A stretch of 64,000 nucleotides of DNA from Flavobacterium sp. CECT 9288 (GTDB lineage Bacteria > Bacteroidota > Bacteroidia > Flavobacteriales > Flavobacteriaceae): NCBI RefSeq assembly GCF_918731615.1, contig NZ_OU957226.1, positions 2,171,501 through 2,235,500 on the forward strand. Direction: 5' to 3'. The notes beneath the pieces are model-generated. The model saw only the letters and a list, made by a program, of their open reading frames with translations. It had not been told where the DNA came from and did not search any database. This document shows, one piece after another, positions 24,755-33,918 of this stretch (positions within the stretch are counted from its first letter, which is position 1; the number at the start of each line of letters is the position of its first letter). Both the position numbers and the translations under genes were made by a program.

Positions 24755-26467
24755 ATGAAAAGCAATACCAATAAATTAATCCTAATATACACTCTTACAA
24801 CACTGACTTTTGTTGTAATAGGACACCAATTCTCCCAACACTTTGTTGCAGAACAAAGTATGTCTGTTTACAGCTTTTTTAAGGACATCATTTTTGTTGT
24901 CTTGACAAGCATTCTATTAAAATTAATTTTATCAAAAAATGACGCCATCATAAGTAAGAATTTTAATAGGCTTAAAAAAAGTAACGATGCAATACGAGAA
25001 TCTAATGACAAATATGATATAGTTGCAAAAGCAACAAGTGACACCATTTGGGACTGGAAACTAGACGAAGATCATTTTTCATGGAACAAAGGAATTGAAA
25101 GTGTTTTTGGTTATTCTCAAAATGAAGTAGCTGTAAACTCAAACTGGTGGTTTGACAAAATTCATCCAGAGGACAGCATCAAAATGTCAGTACGCTTATA
25201 CTCTTTTATCGAACAAAAAACAGAAAAATGGCAAGATCAATACCGTTTTAAATGTGCTGACAACACCTATAAATACGTGCTAGACAGAGCTTTTTTATTA
25301 AAAGATAAAAACGGAAAGGCCATTAGAATGATTGGCGCAATTCAAGACATTACCAAACAAAAAGAGGAAGAAAACAGACTAAAACTTCTTGAAACGGTTA
25401 TTATTCAATCAAAAGATGCTATTATTATTACAGAACCGAAATCAATTACGTCAAAGATTCCAAATATAATATATGTAAACCCCGCATTTACTATCATGTC
25501 TGGCTACACCTCTGATGAAATAACAGGCAAATCTCCTGATTTATTTAAAAGCCCCAATTCTGATGACAACGCTTTAAGTCAATTATTCAAAGCTATTGAT
25601 TTAAAAAAGGAATGCCAAATTGAAACCATTTTATCCTCAAAAACTAAAAAAGAATACTGGGTGCGATTATCAATGGTACCTATTTTTAACACCGAGAAAG
25701 AACTATCCCATTGGATCTCCATCCTAAGAGATATTAGCGAAGAAAAAAGACAGGAAAAAGAAAAAGAACAACTCATAAGAGAACTAACTCAAAACAATAC
25801 CGATTTAAAACAGTTCTCTTACATCACATCTCACAATTTAAGAGCTCCGTTATCAAATCTCACAGGATTATTACAATTACTAGAAGAAATCCCTATTCAC
25901 GATACTGAATTACAAGAAATCCTAAATGGATTTAACCAGTCTACATTACTATTAAACAACACTGTTAACGACTTGGTAAAAGTAATTACGATTAAAGACA
26001 AACCAGCTATTTTAAAAGAAAAAATCGTCTTAAATGATTTATTTCAAAACGTTTTTATACAGTTAGACACCCTCATAACAACACACCATCCAGTAATTGA
26101 ATTGGATTTTAAAACTCCTACACTCTACTCGCACAAACCTTATTTAGAAAGTATTTTTGTAAATCTGGTCTCTAATGCTATTAAATACAAATCCGATACA
26201 AGAGACTTAAAAATTAGTATTGCATCACAAAAAGTAAACAATACAACTGTAATTCACATTCAAGACAACGGCATTGGAATAGATTTAATTCGAAATAAAG
26301 ATAAAATTTTTGGTCTCTACCAGCGGTTTCACTTAAAACCGGATAGCAAAGGACTTGGCTTGTATTTGGTTAAATCGCAAGTGGAAATCATGGGAGGCAC
26401 CATAGAAATTGAAAGCGAAATTAACAAAGGGACTACACTAAAATTAACATTTAAGAATTTAAAGTGA
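24755..26467 (+). CDS. PAS-domain sensor histidine kinase
   Basis: A 570-residue membrane-bound kinase. Two N-terminal membrane segments (about 7-26 and 42-61) are followed by two PAS domains: one at about 85-210 (TSDTIWDWKLDEDHFSWNKG, ending in MIGAIQDITKQKEEE) and one at about 215-335 (IIYVNPAFTIMSGYTSDEI, ending in ISILRDISEEKRQE). The H-box is SYITSHNLRAPLSNL with His360, the HNLRAP variant usual in Flavobacteria. The ATPase domain has the N-box NLVSNAIKYKS, G1 DNGIGID and GLGLYLVKSQVE. Its stop TGA shares one base with the ATG of the response regulator, so the two are translationally coupled. Confidence 0.95.
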   Translation: MKSNTNKLILIYTLTTLTFVVIGHQFSQHFVAEQSMSVYSFFKDIIFVVLTSILLKLILSKNDAIISKNFNRLKKSNDAIRESNDKYDIVAKATSDTIWDWKLDEDHFSWNKGIESVFGYSQNEVAVNSNWWFDKIHPEDSIKMSVRLYSFIEQKTEKWQDQYRFKCADNTYKYVLDRAFLLKDKNGKAIRMIGAIQDITKQKEEENRLKLLETVIIQSKDAIIITEPKSITSKIPNIIYVNPAFTIMSGYTSDEITGKSPDLFKSPNSDDNALSQLFKAIDLKKECQIETILSSKTKKEYWVRLSMVPIFNTEKELSHWISILRDISEEKRQEKEKEQLIRELTQNNTDLKQFSYITSHNLRAPLSNLTGLLQLLEEIPIHDTELQEILNGFNQSTLLLNNTVNDLVKVITIKDKPAILKEKIVLNDLFQNVFIQLDTLITTHHPVIELDFKTPTLYSHKPYLESIFVNLVSNAIKYKSDTRDLKISIASQKVNNTTVIHIQDNGIGIDLIRNKDKIFGLYQRFHLKPDSKGLGLYLVKSQVEIMGGTIEIESEINKGTTLKLTFKNLK

Positions 26468-26862
26468 TGCTAAATAAAGTTTTATGCGTAGATGACGACC
26501 CAATAACTCTCTTGCTTTGCAAAAAAGTAGTTGAGCGGTTTTCGTTTTGCAATGAAATTATCACATCTACTAATGGAGAGGAAACACTTCATTATTTCAA
26601 CACATTACTAGATTCTCCCGCATCAAAACCAGATTTAATATTCCTAGACCTAAATATGCCTGTAATGGGAGGTTGGGAGTTTTTAGATGCATTTAAAACC
26701 CCTAAATACAAAGATTTTCATACTACAAAAATTGTAGTCTTATCCTCTACAATAGATCCTAACGATTTAAAGAAATCTCAAACCTATCCTATGGTTATTG
26801 CTTTTTTACCAAAACCCATTAGCAAATCAATGTTAGAGTTTTTAAAAGAAATAGTTGTATAA
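26467..26862 (+). CDS. single-domain response regulator paired with the PAS kinase
   Basis: A 131-residue CheY-like receiver. The acidic residues are D9-D11, the phosphoacceptor is D61 in FLDLNMPVMGGWEFLD, the conserved Ser lies in VVLSST, and the Lys in FLPKPIS near residue 118. There is no output domain, so it may act on a target protein or in a phosphorelay through an Hpt protein. An orphan Hpt is encoded at 56626-56970 but not nearby. I prefer ATG 26467 (overlapping the kinase stop as TGATG) to the GTG one codon upstream. A terminator follows directly. Confidence 0.93.
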   Translation: MLNKVLCVDDDPITLLLCKKVVERFSFCNEIITSTNGEETLHYFNTLLDSPASKPDLIFLDLNMPVMGGWEFLDAFKTPKYKDFHTTKIVVLSSTIDPNDLKKSQTYPMVIAFLPKPISKSMLEFLKEIVV

Positions 26863-26864
26863 AA

Positions 26865-26892
26865 AAAAGTTCCCGATAAATCGAGAACTTTT
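26865..26892. terminator. bidirectional terminator between response regulator and rpsT
   Basis: AAAAGTTCCCGA (26865-26876) pairs with TCGAGAACTTTT (26881-26892) with one C-A mismatch, loop TAAA. An A-run on the left and a T-run on the right serve both converging genes. Confidence 0.85.
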
Positions 26893-26921
26893 CTTTTAAC
26901 ATATTTTATTATATCTAAATA

Positions 26922-27173
26922 TTACAATTTTGCAACAAGCTTAGTTAACTTAGATTTTAAGTTTGATGCTTTGTTATTGTGTATGATATTTTTCTTAGCC
27001 AATTTATCAATCATTGAGATAACATTAGATAATTTTGCAGATGCTTCAGATTTATCAGTAGCTAATCTTAATGCTTTGATAGCATTACGAGTAGTTTTGT
27101 GTTGGTATCTGTTTAACACTCTTTTCTTTTCGTTACTTCTAATTCTTTTTAGAGCTGATTTATGATTTGCCAT
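26922..27173 (-). CDS. rpsT: 30S ribosomal protein S20
   Basis: An 83-residue basic ribosomal protein that binds 16S rRNA in the body of the small subunit. MANHKSALKRIRSNEKKRVLN is the unmistakable S20 N-terminus, and the helical remainder (AKLSNVISMIDKLAKKNIIHNNKASNLKSKL) is also typical. Length is normal. It is preceded at 27208 by a cluster of three tRNA-Glu genes on the same strand, so some transcription may run from the tRNA region into rpsT. Confidence 0.98.
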   Translation of the reverse strand: MANHKSALKRIRSNEKKRVLNRYQHKTTRNAIKALRLATDKSEASAKLSNVISMIDKLAKKNIIHNNKASNLKSKLTKLVAKL

Positions 27174-27207
27174 TATATTGCTTTTTTATCTTTTACTAAT
27201 TTGTTTG

Positions 27208-27279
27208 TAGTCCGTAAGGGAATCGAACCCCTGTTACCAAGACGAAATCTTGGCGTCCTAACCCCTAGACGAACGGACC
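27208..27279 (-). tRNA. tRNA-Glu (anticodon TTC), variant copy
   Basis: It folds as a 72-nt cloverleaf on the minus strand. The acceptor GGTCCGT pairs with ACGGACT, the anticodon stem CCAAG pairs with CTTGG around loop ATTTCGT (anticodon TTC), and the T-arm is AGGGG-TTCGATT-CCCTT. CCA is not encoded. It differs from the two identical neighbours in the D-loop, anticodon stem, T-stem and base 37 (G instead of A). Confidence 0.92.
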
Positions 27280-27318
27280 ATATTCTCCTAAGTTTTTATC
27301 AATATGTGAATTGAATTG

Positions 27319-27390
27319 TAGCCCGTAGCGGAATCGAACCGCTCTTACATGGATGAAAACCATGCGTCCTAACCGATAGACGAACGGGCC
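27319..27390 (-). tRNA. tRNA-Glu (anticodon TTC)
   Basis: A minus-strand cloverleaf. The acceptor GGCCCGT pairs with ACGGGCT, the anticodon stem is CATGG/CCATG around loop TTTTCAT, and the T-loop is TTCGATT. It is identical in sequence to the copy at 27430-27501. CCA is not encoded. Confidence 0.95.
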
Positions 27391-27429
27391 ATTTTTCCCT
27401 TATTACTTTAGGAAACGCAAAAAAAATAG

Positions 27430-27501
27430 TAGCCCGTAGCGGAATCGAACCGCTCTTACATGGATGAAAACCATGCGTCCTAACCGATAGACGAACGGGC
27501 C
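27430..27501 (-). tRNA. tRNA-Glu (anticodon TTC), duplicate
   Basis: The same 72-nt sequence and fold as 27319-27390, 39 bp away, consistent with a tandem duplication. It is the most upstream gene of the tRNA cluster. Confidence 0.95.
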
Positions 27502-27579
27502 TTGCTTCTCTAATGCGGATGCAAAAATACAACTATTTTCGAAACGAGCAATAGCTTGTACATTTTTTTTTTACTTTTT

Positions 27580-29058
27580 TTAATAGGCCTTTGCAAACAG
27601 TACACGTCCTGCTGATGGAGCGCCTGTAAACACGCAATTTCCAGTCTCTTCTACTCTATTCAAAGGAACACATCTAATAGTAGCTTTTGTAAGGTCTTTG
27701 ATTTTTTCCTCAGTTTCTGCTGTACCATCCCAATGTGCTGAGACAAAACCTCCTTTATTTTCCAAAATTTCTTTAAACTCCTCAAAACTATTCACCTCGG
27801 TAACGTGCGTATCTCTATACTCTAGTGCTTTTGCAAACAAATCATTTTGTATTTGCTCTAGCAATGAAGTAATATAGTTTTCTATTCCTTCTTTAGCGAC
27901 CACTTCCTTTGATAATGTATCTCTTCGAGCTATTTCAAAAGTACCATTTTCTAGATCTTTAGGTCCAACCGCGATTCGAACAGGAACTCCTTTCAACTCC
28001 CATTCTGCAAACTTAAATCCTGGTTTTTGAGTCGTTCTATCATCAAATTTTACAGAAACGTTCAATTTACGCAAGCTTGCAATAAGTACATTTACCTCTG
28101 CAGATATTGCTGCTAACTGTTCGTCTGATTTATATATAGGTACAATAACAACTTGTATTGGCGCTAAGCTAGGAGGTAAAACCAAACCTTGATCATCAGA
28201 ATGTGTCATTACAAGCGCACCCATTAATCGTGTTGATACTCCCCAAGAAGTTCCCCAAACGTATTCTTGCTTACCCTCTGCATTTGCAAATTTCACATCA
28301 AAAGCTTTTGCAAAGTTTTGACCTAAAAAGTGAGATGTCCCTGCTTGTAAAGCTTTACCATCTTGCATTAGGGCTTCTATACAATATGTTTCTTCGGCAC
28401 CAGCAAAACGCTCCGTTTCTGTTTTCAAGCCTTTAATAACCGGTATAGCCATGAATCGTTCTGCAAAATCAGCATACACGTTCATCATTTTTTCAGATTC
28501 TTCAACCGCCTCGGCTCTTGTAGCATGAGCAGTATGCCCTTCTTGCCATAAAAACTCAGCCGTACGTAAAAACAAACGTGTTCTCATTTCCCATCGCACC
28601 ACATTAGCCCACTGATTAATCAATAATGGTAAGTCTCTATATGATTGTACCCATCCTTTATAGGTAGACCAAATAATAGCTTCACTAGTAGGTCGCACAA
28701 TAAGCTCCTCTTCTAGTTTTGCGTTTGGGTCAACCATTAATTTTCCTGGCTTGTCTGGATCATTTTTCAATCTGTAATGCGTAACAATGGCGCACTCCTT
28801 AGCAAAACCTTCAGCATTTTTCTCCTCAGCTTCAAACATACTTTTGGGAACAAAAAGCGGGAAATACGCATTTTGATGCCCCGTTTCTTTAAACATTTTA
28901 TCCAATTCAGCTTGCATTTTTTCCCAAATTGCATAACCGTATGGCTTAATTACCATACAACCTCTCACTCCTGAATTTTCGGCTAAATCGGCCTTGACAA
29001 CCAATTCGTTATACCATTTTGAATAATCTTCCGCTCTTGTAGTTATGTTCTTACTCAT
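27580..29058 (-). CDS. proS: prolyl-tRNA synthetase (short, archaeal/eukaryotic-like type)
   Basis: A 492-residue class II aminoacyl-tRNA synthetase that charges tRNA-Pro. Its length and the lack of the bacterial editing insertion point to the ProS type 3 class found in Bacteroidota. Landmarks are [18 protein letters not shown] at the N-terminus, motif 2 [21 protein letters not shown], the [15 protein letters not shown] segment, the anticodon-binding domain starting around [13 protein letters not shown], and the C-terminal [10 protein letters not shown] ending in Tyr. It is divergent from the lipoprotein gene at 29159. Confidence 0.98.
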   Translation of the reverse strand: MSKNITTRAEDYSKWYNELVVKADLAENSGVRGCMVIKPYGYAIWEKMQAELDKMFKETGHQNAYFPLFVPKSMFEAEEKNAEGFAKECAIVTHYRLKNDPDKPGKLMVDPNAKLEEELIVRPTSEAIIWSTYKGWVQSYRDLPLLINQWANVVRWEMRTRLFLRTAEFLWQEGHTAHATRAEAVEESEKMMNVYADFAERFMAIPVIKGLKTETERFAGAEETYCIEALMQDGKALQAGTSHFLGQNFAKAFDVKFANAEGKQEYVWGTSWGVSTRLMGALVMTHSDDQGLVLPPSLAPIQVVIVPIYKSDEQLAAISAEVNVLIASLRKLNVSVKFDDRTTQKPGFKFAEWELKGVPVRIAVGPKDLENGTFEIARRDTLSKEVVAKEGIENYITSLLEQIQNDLFAKALEYRDTHVTEVNSFEEFKEILENKGGFVSAHWDGTAETEEKIKDLTKATIRCVPLNRVEETGNCVFTGAPSAGRVLFAKAY

Positions 29059-29121
29059 ACTGAATAGTTTGGCACAAATATTGCATTAATAATTTTAAAT
29101 AAATAGTTCCGCAAAACTAAC

Positions 29122-29129
29122 TATTTTTG
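29122..29129 (+). promoter_or_regulatory. probable -7 element (TATTTTTG)
   Basis: A full TAnnTTTG match, 29 bp before the ATG of the lipoprotein at 29159, within the 100-bp divergent spacer shared with proS. No good -33 element is visible. Confidence 0.5.
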
Positions 29130-29158
29130 TAATGTGCAACAATAAAAACTCCATATAT

Positions 29159-30181
29159 ATGAAAACTTATACCCTTCCCTTGCAGAAACCTATGATGCTT
29201 TACTTGTTTGGATTCATAAGTATTATTTTTAGTTCGTGTGGCTCTTATCAAAACAGCTCTTATTATGATTCTGATGGGATTTACGGAGGCACAGTAAATA
29301 GACCTGAAAGAAGTACCCAAACAGCCGAAACTTCTTCAAGTCCCTACACTAGTTATTTTAATTCTTTACAAAATAACAATGAGCCTATCGAAATCTTAAC
29401 AGATATTGACAATTATAACACTGACAATGACTCTATACAAACCTACACCAATTATGCTGGCTGGGGAAGTAATCCGCAAAGTGTAAGCATAAATGTTTAC
29501 GATAACAGCTGGGGATTTAATAATTGGGGATGGAATAACGGTTTTGGATGGGGTGGAAATCCTGCTTGGGGATTGAATAACTTTGGTTGGAATAACTGGG
29601 GTTGGAACAATTGGGGATGGAATACTGGCTGGGGCTGGGGCGGATATCCTGGTTGGGGCTGGAATGCTGGTTTTGGCTGGGGTGGAAACATCGGTTTTGG
29701 TTGGAACAATTGGTACGGAAATAATTGGGGATATGCGCCTCATTACAATCCAAGAAACTACAGCTACAATGCAGGCAGAAGAGGATCTAGTTATGCTAAT
29801 GCTTCAAACTCAAACAGAGGGGCATCCGGTTATAATAGAAATGGTAATACTGTAGGCGCTAGAAGAACTGACGGTAATTATTACAATTCTAACGGAACAA
29901 ATTTTGGAAGAGGCTCTTCAAGCAGAATGAGTAGAACTAGCCCTGTTTTTTCTAGAAATCAATCTCAAGACAACGGAACTTACAATTCAAATCGTCGAGG
30001 ATCATCAACACGTTCAGAAAATAGTTCTAATTCTCGTACCTACACTCCATCAAGAAGCGAATCTAACTCAAGATCATACACTCCAAGCTCTAATTCTGGA
30101 TCTTCTAGAAGCAGTGGAAGCTATGGCGGTGGTGGTGGCGGAAGATCATCTGGCGGTGGCGGAAGAGGCGGAAGAGGTTAA
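29159..30181 (+). CDS. Trp/Gly/Asn-rich and Ser-rich lipoprotein
   Basis: A 340-residue envelope protein. The signal peptide ends in a lipobox (IIFSSCGS), so it is probably lipidated at Cys27. Residues about 110-200 are a low-complexity tract made of short WGWNN, GWGG and FGWN units; the C-terminal third is Ser/Arg/Asn-rich and ends in a Gly-Ser-Arg tail. The Trp-rich tract is compositionally extreme. I choose ATG 29159 because it gives a normal signal peptide; an upstream in-frame ATG at 29132 would add nine polar residues. Function is unknown, and a surface or cell-wall structural role is only a guess. The FadL-like gene follows 39 bp later and may be cotranscribed. Confidence 0.82.
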   Translation: MKTYTLPLQKPMMLYLFGFISIIFSSCGSYQNSSYYDSDGIYGGTVNRPERSTQTAETSSSPYTSYFNSLQNNNEPIEILTDIDNYNTDNDSIQTYTNYAGWGSNPQSVSINVYDNSWGFNNWGWNNGFGWGGNPAWGLNNFGWNNWGWNNWGWNTGWGWGGYPGWGWNAGFGWGGNIGFGWNNWYGNNWGYAPHYNPRNYSYNAGRRGSSYANASNSNRGASGYNRNGNTVGARRTDGNYYNSNGTNFGRGSSSRMSRTSPVFSRNQSQDNGTYNSNRRGSSTRSENSSNSRTYTPSRSESNSRSYTPSSNSGSSRSSGSYGGGGGGRSSGGGGRGGRG

Positions 30182-30220
30182 TATCCCTAAATTTGAACTA
30201 CAAACATTATTTAAAAACGT

Positions 30221-31795
30221 ATGAAAAAATATATTTGGTTACTCGCTATAGGACTTACAATAAATACATTGCAAGCACAAGAAGTATCTGATGCAGTACG
30301 CTATTCACAAGACAATTTAAACGGTACTGCAAGATTTAGAGCCATGAGTGGAGCCTTTGGCGCACTGGGCGGTGATTTATCATCTTTGAATGTAAATCCA
30401 GCAGGTTCTGCTATATTTGCTAACAATCAAATGGGTCTTACCTTAACAAACTTTAGCAACAAAAACAATTCAAATTATTTTGGGACCACTAATAGCACTA
30501 AGAACAACTCAATTGATTTAAACCAAGCTGGTGCGGTATTTGTTTTTGAAAATAACGCTAAATCAAACTGGTCAAAAGTCACCATTGGTATTAATTATGA
30601 AAACGCGAATAATTTTACTAACGATTTTTTCTCCTCTGGCACAAATAGAAACAATACCGTAGCTGATTATTTTTTATTTTATGCCAATAGAGGCAACAAT
30701 GGAGCACCTGTCCCACAACAATTTGTAAACACAGAGCAAGGGGAATCAATCAGTGATTTATATTCTTTTTTAGGAAACAATCTTCCAAATAGTCAGTTTC
30801 CGGGATTAAGTGGATATGATGCTCAACAAGCTTTTTTAGGATATCAAGCTTTTATCATTGATGCCGTTAATGAAAATAATCCAAATTCACCTTTTTCTTC
30901 TAATGTACCAGCAGCCAATTATTTTCATCAAAACGCTGTTTTTAATACTGGCTATAACGGAAAACTAACTTTTAACATAGCAACTTCATATAAAGATAAG
31001 TTCTATTTTGGGTTGAATTTAAACTCGCATTTTACAGATTATATTAGATCTACAAGATTTACTGAAAGAAACGATGCTCCTGTAACCAATGATTTTAGAG
31101 TAAGCCAAATACAGTTTGACAATGACTTAAACACTTATGGAACTGGATTTTCATTTCAAATAGGTGCAATTGCAAAAGTAACCAAGGAACTGCGCTTTGG
31201 TTTAGCACATGAATCATCTACTTGGTATAGATTAACTGATGAGTTATCACAAAGTGTAGTAGCCATTAGCAGAAACAGTACCGAAACTTTACCCGCTGAT
31301 GTTGTTAATCCAAATGTTATAAATGTATACCAACCGTATAAATTACAAACTCCTAGTAAAACAACCGTAAGTTTAGCGTATGTGTTTGGTAAAAAAGGAT
31401 TAATCAGTGTTGATTATGCTATGAGAAACTTTAGCTCTACAGCATTCAAACCTAAAAACGATGCGTTTTTTATGGGACTTAACAACGCCATGAGCAATAC
31501 TCTTGACAATACAGGAGAGGTACGTGTAGGCGGTGAATATAAAATCAAAGCTTTAAGTCTAAGAGCTGGTTATAGATACGAACAAAGCCCATACAAAAAT
31601 ACTGCTATAATGGGCGATTTAACGGGATATTCAGCAGGTTTAGGATATAATTTTGGATCTACAAAATTAGATTTGTCTTACGCCAATGCCACTCGTAACA
31701 CCCAACAAGGTTTCTTTAACCAAGGGTTTACTGATGGAGCCAAAATAGCCAATATCAATAATAATGTGTCGTTAACATTATTATTTGAATTGTAA
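30221..31795 (+). CDS. outer-membrane transporter, OmpP1/FadL family
   Basis: A 524-residue beta-barrel with a signal peptide (MKKYIWLLAIGLTINTLQA-Q). The FadL-type N-terminus is clear: SDAVRYSQDNLNGTARFRAMSGAFGALGGDLSSLNVNPAGSAIF, a stretch also seen in proteins annotated as hemin receptors in Bacteroidota. The remainder alternates short strands and loops and ends in NNVSLTLLFEL, a barrel C-terminus with an aromatic residue near the end. It would move hydrophobic compounds such as fatty acids across the outer membrane. The preceding Trp-rich lipoprotein is on the same strand 39 bp away. A strong terminator follows. Confidence 0.88.
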   Translation: MKKYIWLLAIGLTINTLQAQEVSDAVRYSQDNLNGTARFRAMSGAFGALGGDLSSLNVNPAGSAIFANNQMGLTLTNFSNKNNSNYFGTTNSTKNNSIDLNQAGAVFVFENNAKSNWSKVTIGINYENANNFTNDFFSSGTNRNNTVADYFLFYANRGNNGAPVPQQFVNTEQGESISDLYSFLGNNLPNSQFPGLSGYDAQQAFLGYQAFIIDAVNENNPNSPFSSNVPAANYFHQNAVFNTGYNGKLTFNIATSYKDKFYFGLNLNSHFTDYIRSTRFTERNDAPVTNDFRVSQIQFDNDLNTYGTGFSFQIGAIAKVTKELRFGLAHESSTWYRLTDELSQSVVAISRNSTETLPADVVNPNVINVYQPYKLQTPSKTTVSLAYVFGKKGLISVDYAMRNFSSTAFKPKNDAFFMGLNNAMSNTLDNTGEVRVGGEYKIKALSLRAGYRYEQSPYKNTAIMGDLTGYSAGLGYNFGSTKLDLSYANATRNTQQGFFNQGFTDGAKIANINNNVSLTLLFEL

Positions 31796-31815
31796 TTTTA
31801 ATTATCGAACATTAC

Positions 31816-31853
31816 AAATCCGTCTCGTTATGTAAACAAGACGGATTTTTTTT
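31816..31853 (+). terminator. rho-independent terminator
   Basis: AAATCCGTCT (31816-31825) pairs with AGACGGATTT (31839-31848), followed by Ts to 31853. Confidence 0.9.
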
Positions 31854-32024
31854 GCCCTGATGGTCCCGAAGCGTCAGGAGAAATCCTCTCTATTTCAAAG
31901 AGATTACTTCACTTTGCATCCATTTTTCAGGAGTTAAGCGAACTTTGTTTGAATCATACAGCAGTAAATAGCTCCTAATAATTTGAAAACGGGTTGAAAA
32001 AAGTTCTGTTTGAATAAAAAATTG
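31854..32024. other. spacer with degenerate repeat-like DNA
   Basis: It begins with GCCCTGATGG, the same opening as the structured repeats at 22674 and 53000, and has a short CTGA/TCAG hairpin. The matching 3' arm is absent, so I do not call it a copy. A GAGAAATC/GAGATT imperfect palindrome lies at 31879-31913. No ORF. Confidence 0.3.
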
Positions 32025-32032
32025 TAATTTTG
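32025..32032 (+). promoter_or_regulatory. probable rimO -7 element (TAATTTTG)
   Basis: A full TAnnTTTG match, 32 bp before the rimO ATG. A TTTG lies only 12 bp upstream, shorter than the usual spacing. Confidence 0.5.
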
Positions 32033-32064
32033 CAAAATTCCCAAATTATCGGGATGCTACTACT

Positions 32065-33378
32065 ATGAGAACGAAGTCTTTAAAAAAGAATAAAATAAAT
32101 GTCATCACCCTTGGGTGTTCAAAAAATGTATATGATAGTGAAGTCCTTATGGGTCAGCTTCGCGCAAATGGAAAAGAGGTAACTCATGAAGCGCCCGAGG
32201 CTGAGGAAGGAAATATTATTGTCATTAATACATGTGGATTTATTGATAATGCCAAAGCTGAATCAGTAAACATGATTCTTGAATACGCTGATAAAAAAGA
32301 GAGAGGACTAGTAGACAAAGTGTTTGTAACCGGATGCTTATCTGAACGTTACAGACCTGATTTAGAAAAGGAAATCCCTAATGTGGATCAGTTTTTTGGA
32401 ACAACTGAACTGCCTCAGCTATTGAAAGCTCTTGGCGCTGATTATAAGCATGAATTATTAGGTGAGCGATTAACAACAACACCTAAAAACTACGCTTATT
32501 TAAAAATTTCTGAAGGATGTGATAGACCATGTAGTTTTTGTGCAATACCACTTATGCGAGGAAAAAACGTCTCGCAAACTATAGAAAAATTAGTAAAAGA
32601 AGCGGAAGGTTTAGCTAAAGATGGCGTTAAAGAGCTGATATTGATAGCGCAAGACCTTACCTATTATGGTTTAGACTTGTACAAAAAAAGAGCATTAGGA
32701 GAATTGCTTGAAGCCCTGGTAAAAGTTGAGGGCATAGAATGGATCCGTTTGCATTATGCATTCCCAACGGGTTTCCCTATGGATGTTCTTGAAATCATGA
32801 AACGCGAACCAAAAATTTGTAATTACATTGATATTCCGTTGCAACATATTGCAGATTCTGTTTTAAAATCGATGCGTCGTGGAACTACACAACAAAAAAC
32901 CACAAAATTATTAAAAGATTTCAGAGAAGCCGTTCCTGGAATAGCGATTCGTACAACTTTGATTGTAGGATACCCTGGAGAAACTCAAGAAGATTTTAAT
33001 ATTTTGAAAGAGTTTGTTCAAGAAATGAAATTTGACAGAATGGGATGCTTTGCTTACTCACATGAGGAAAACACACACGCCTATTTACTTGAAGATGACG
33101 TGCCAGATACGGTAAAACAAGATCGTGCCAACGAAATAATGGAATTACAGTCGCAAATTTCTTGGGATTTAAATCAAGAAAAAATTGGACAAACCTACCG
33201 TTGTATTATTGACAGAAAAGAAGGTGCGCACTTTATAGGTCGTACAGAATTTGATAGCCCTGATGTAGACAATGAAGTATTGATTGACGCCTCTAAACAT
33301 TATGTAAAAACAGGTGAGTTTGTCATGATTAAGATTATTGATGCCACAGAATTTGACTTGTACGGAGAACCAATATAA
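32065..33378 (+). CDS. rimO: ribosomal protein S12 methylthiotransferase RimO
   Basis: A 437-residue radical SAM enzyme that adds a methylthio group to the conserved Asp of ribosomal protein S12. The N-terminal UPF0004 domain has three cluster-binding cysteines (GCSKNVYDSE, NTCGFID, VTGCLSERY). The radical SAM motif is CDRPCSFC (CX3CX2C). The C-terminal TRAM domain (IGQTYRCIIDRKEG, FIGRTEFDSPDVDNEVLID) is complete and the length is normal. It starts at ATG 32065 after a TAATTTTG box. The next three genes are on the same strand with small gaps. Confidence 0.97.
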   Translation: MRTKSLKKNKINVITLGCSKNVYDSEVLMGQLRANGKEVTHEAPEAEEGNIIVINTCGFIDNAKAESVNMILEYADKKERGLVDKVFVTGCLSERYRPDLEKEIPNVDQFFGTTELPQLLKALGADYKHELLGERLTTTPKNYAYLKISEGCDRPCSFCAIPLMRGKNVSQTIEKLVKEAEGLAKDGVKELILIAQDLTYYGLDLYKKRALGELLEALVKVEGIEWIRLHYAFPTGFPMDVLEIMKREPKICNYIDIPLQHIADSVLKSMRRGTTQQKTTKLLKDFREAVPGIAIRTTLIVGYPGETQEDFNILKEFVQEMKFDRMGCFAYSHEENTHAYLLEDDVPDTVKQDRANEIMELQSQISWDLNQEKIGQTYRCIIDRKEGAHFIGRTEFDSPDVDNEVLIDASKHYVKTGEFVMIKIIDATEFDLYGEPI

Positions 33379-33410
33379 TATTTCTAATTGATTTTAATTC
33401 TTTCCACAAA

Positions 33411-33896
33411 ATGAAGATGCAATCCTTTAATTCTTACCTATTAATAGGCCTTATTGTTTTTTTTGCCAATACATCTTTTGCACAATATGGGAATGGCGGG
33501 TACGGAAACGGCTATGGGAATGGTTACGGTGGTAATGGTAGAATGAACAACACAATGGATCAAAGCCGAGCTCCAGAAAAGCCAAAGGAAATTCCTGTTG
33601 AAGTAACTGTAGGCAAGGTAATGGAGCGTTTAAAACCTGAACTAGTTCTTGATGAGTTGCAAGCCATTGCAATTTCAAATATTTTAACAGAAAGTAGTAA
33701 AACACACGGAATGCTCATTAAGGCCCAAGTAAGTCATGAAGATAAAGTAAAAAACATAAAAGCACTATCTGAAACTACAGATAAAAAAATTTTGGAATTG
33801 CTTAATAAAGAGCAGAAAGAAAAATTTATACTCTTAAACGAGGAAGCAAAAAATCCTAAGAAAAAAGAGAAGAAAAAGTCTAAAGAACAATCTTAA
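33411..33896 (+). CDS. small exported protein with Gly/Tyr-rich N-terminus, Spy/LTXXQ-like
   Basis: A 161-residue periplasmic protein. The signal peptide (to FA-Q, about residue 24) is followed by a Gly/Asn/Tyr-rich tract (YGNGGYGNGYG), then a helical domain with LKPELVLDELQAIAISNIL and ILELLNKEQKEKFILLNEE, which is how Spy/CpxP-type LTxxQ chaperone-like repeats look. The tail is a Lys/Glu run. It lies 32 bp after rimO and 22 bp before the amidase gene, so the three may be cotranscribed. Function is unknown. Confidence 0.75.
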   Translation: MKMQSFNSYLLIGLIVFFANTSFAQYGNGGYGNGYGNGYGGNGRMNNTMDQSRAPEKPKEIPVEVTVGKVMERLKPELVLDELQAIAISNILTESSKTHGMLIKAQVSHEDKVKNIKALSETTDKKILELLNKEQKEKFILLNEEAKNPKKKEKKKSKEQS

Positions 33897-33918
33897 AATA
33901 AAACAATTGAGCCAATTT

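Noticed and set aside
27299-27532. A 77-codon minus-strand ORF
   Set aside because: It runs through two tRNA-Glu genes; its internal repeat is simply the duplicated tRNA sequence.
29396-29753. Several overlapping antisense ORFs of 70-115 codons
   Set aside because: They are mirror frames of the WGWNN/GWGG repeat tract; their Pro/Ser/Ile-rich composition is the complement of that tract.
31854-31965. A fourth copy of the structured repeat
   Set aside because: Only the opening GCCCTGATGG matches; the 3' arm and the paired centre are missing.
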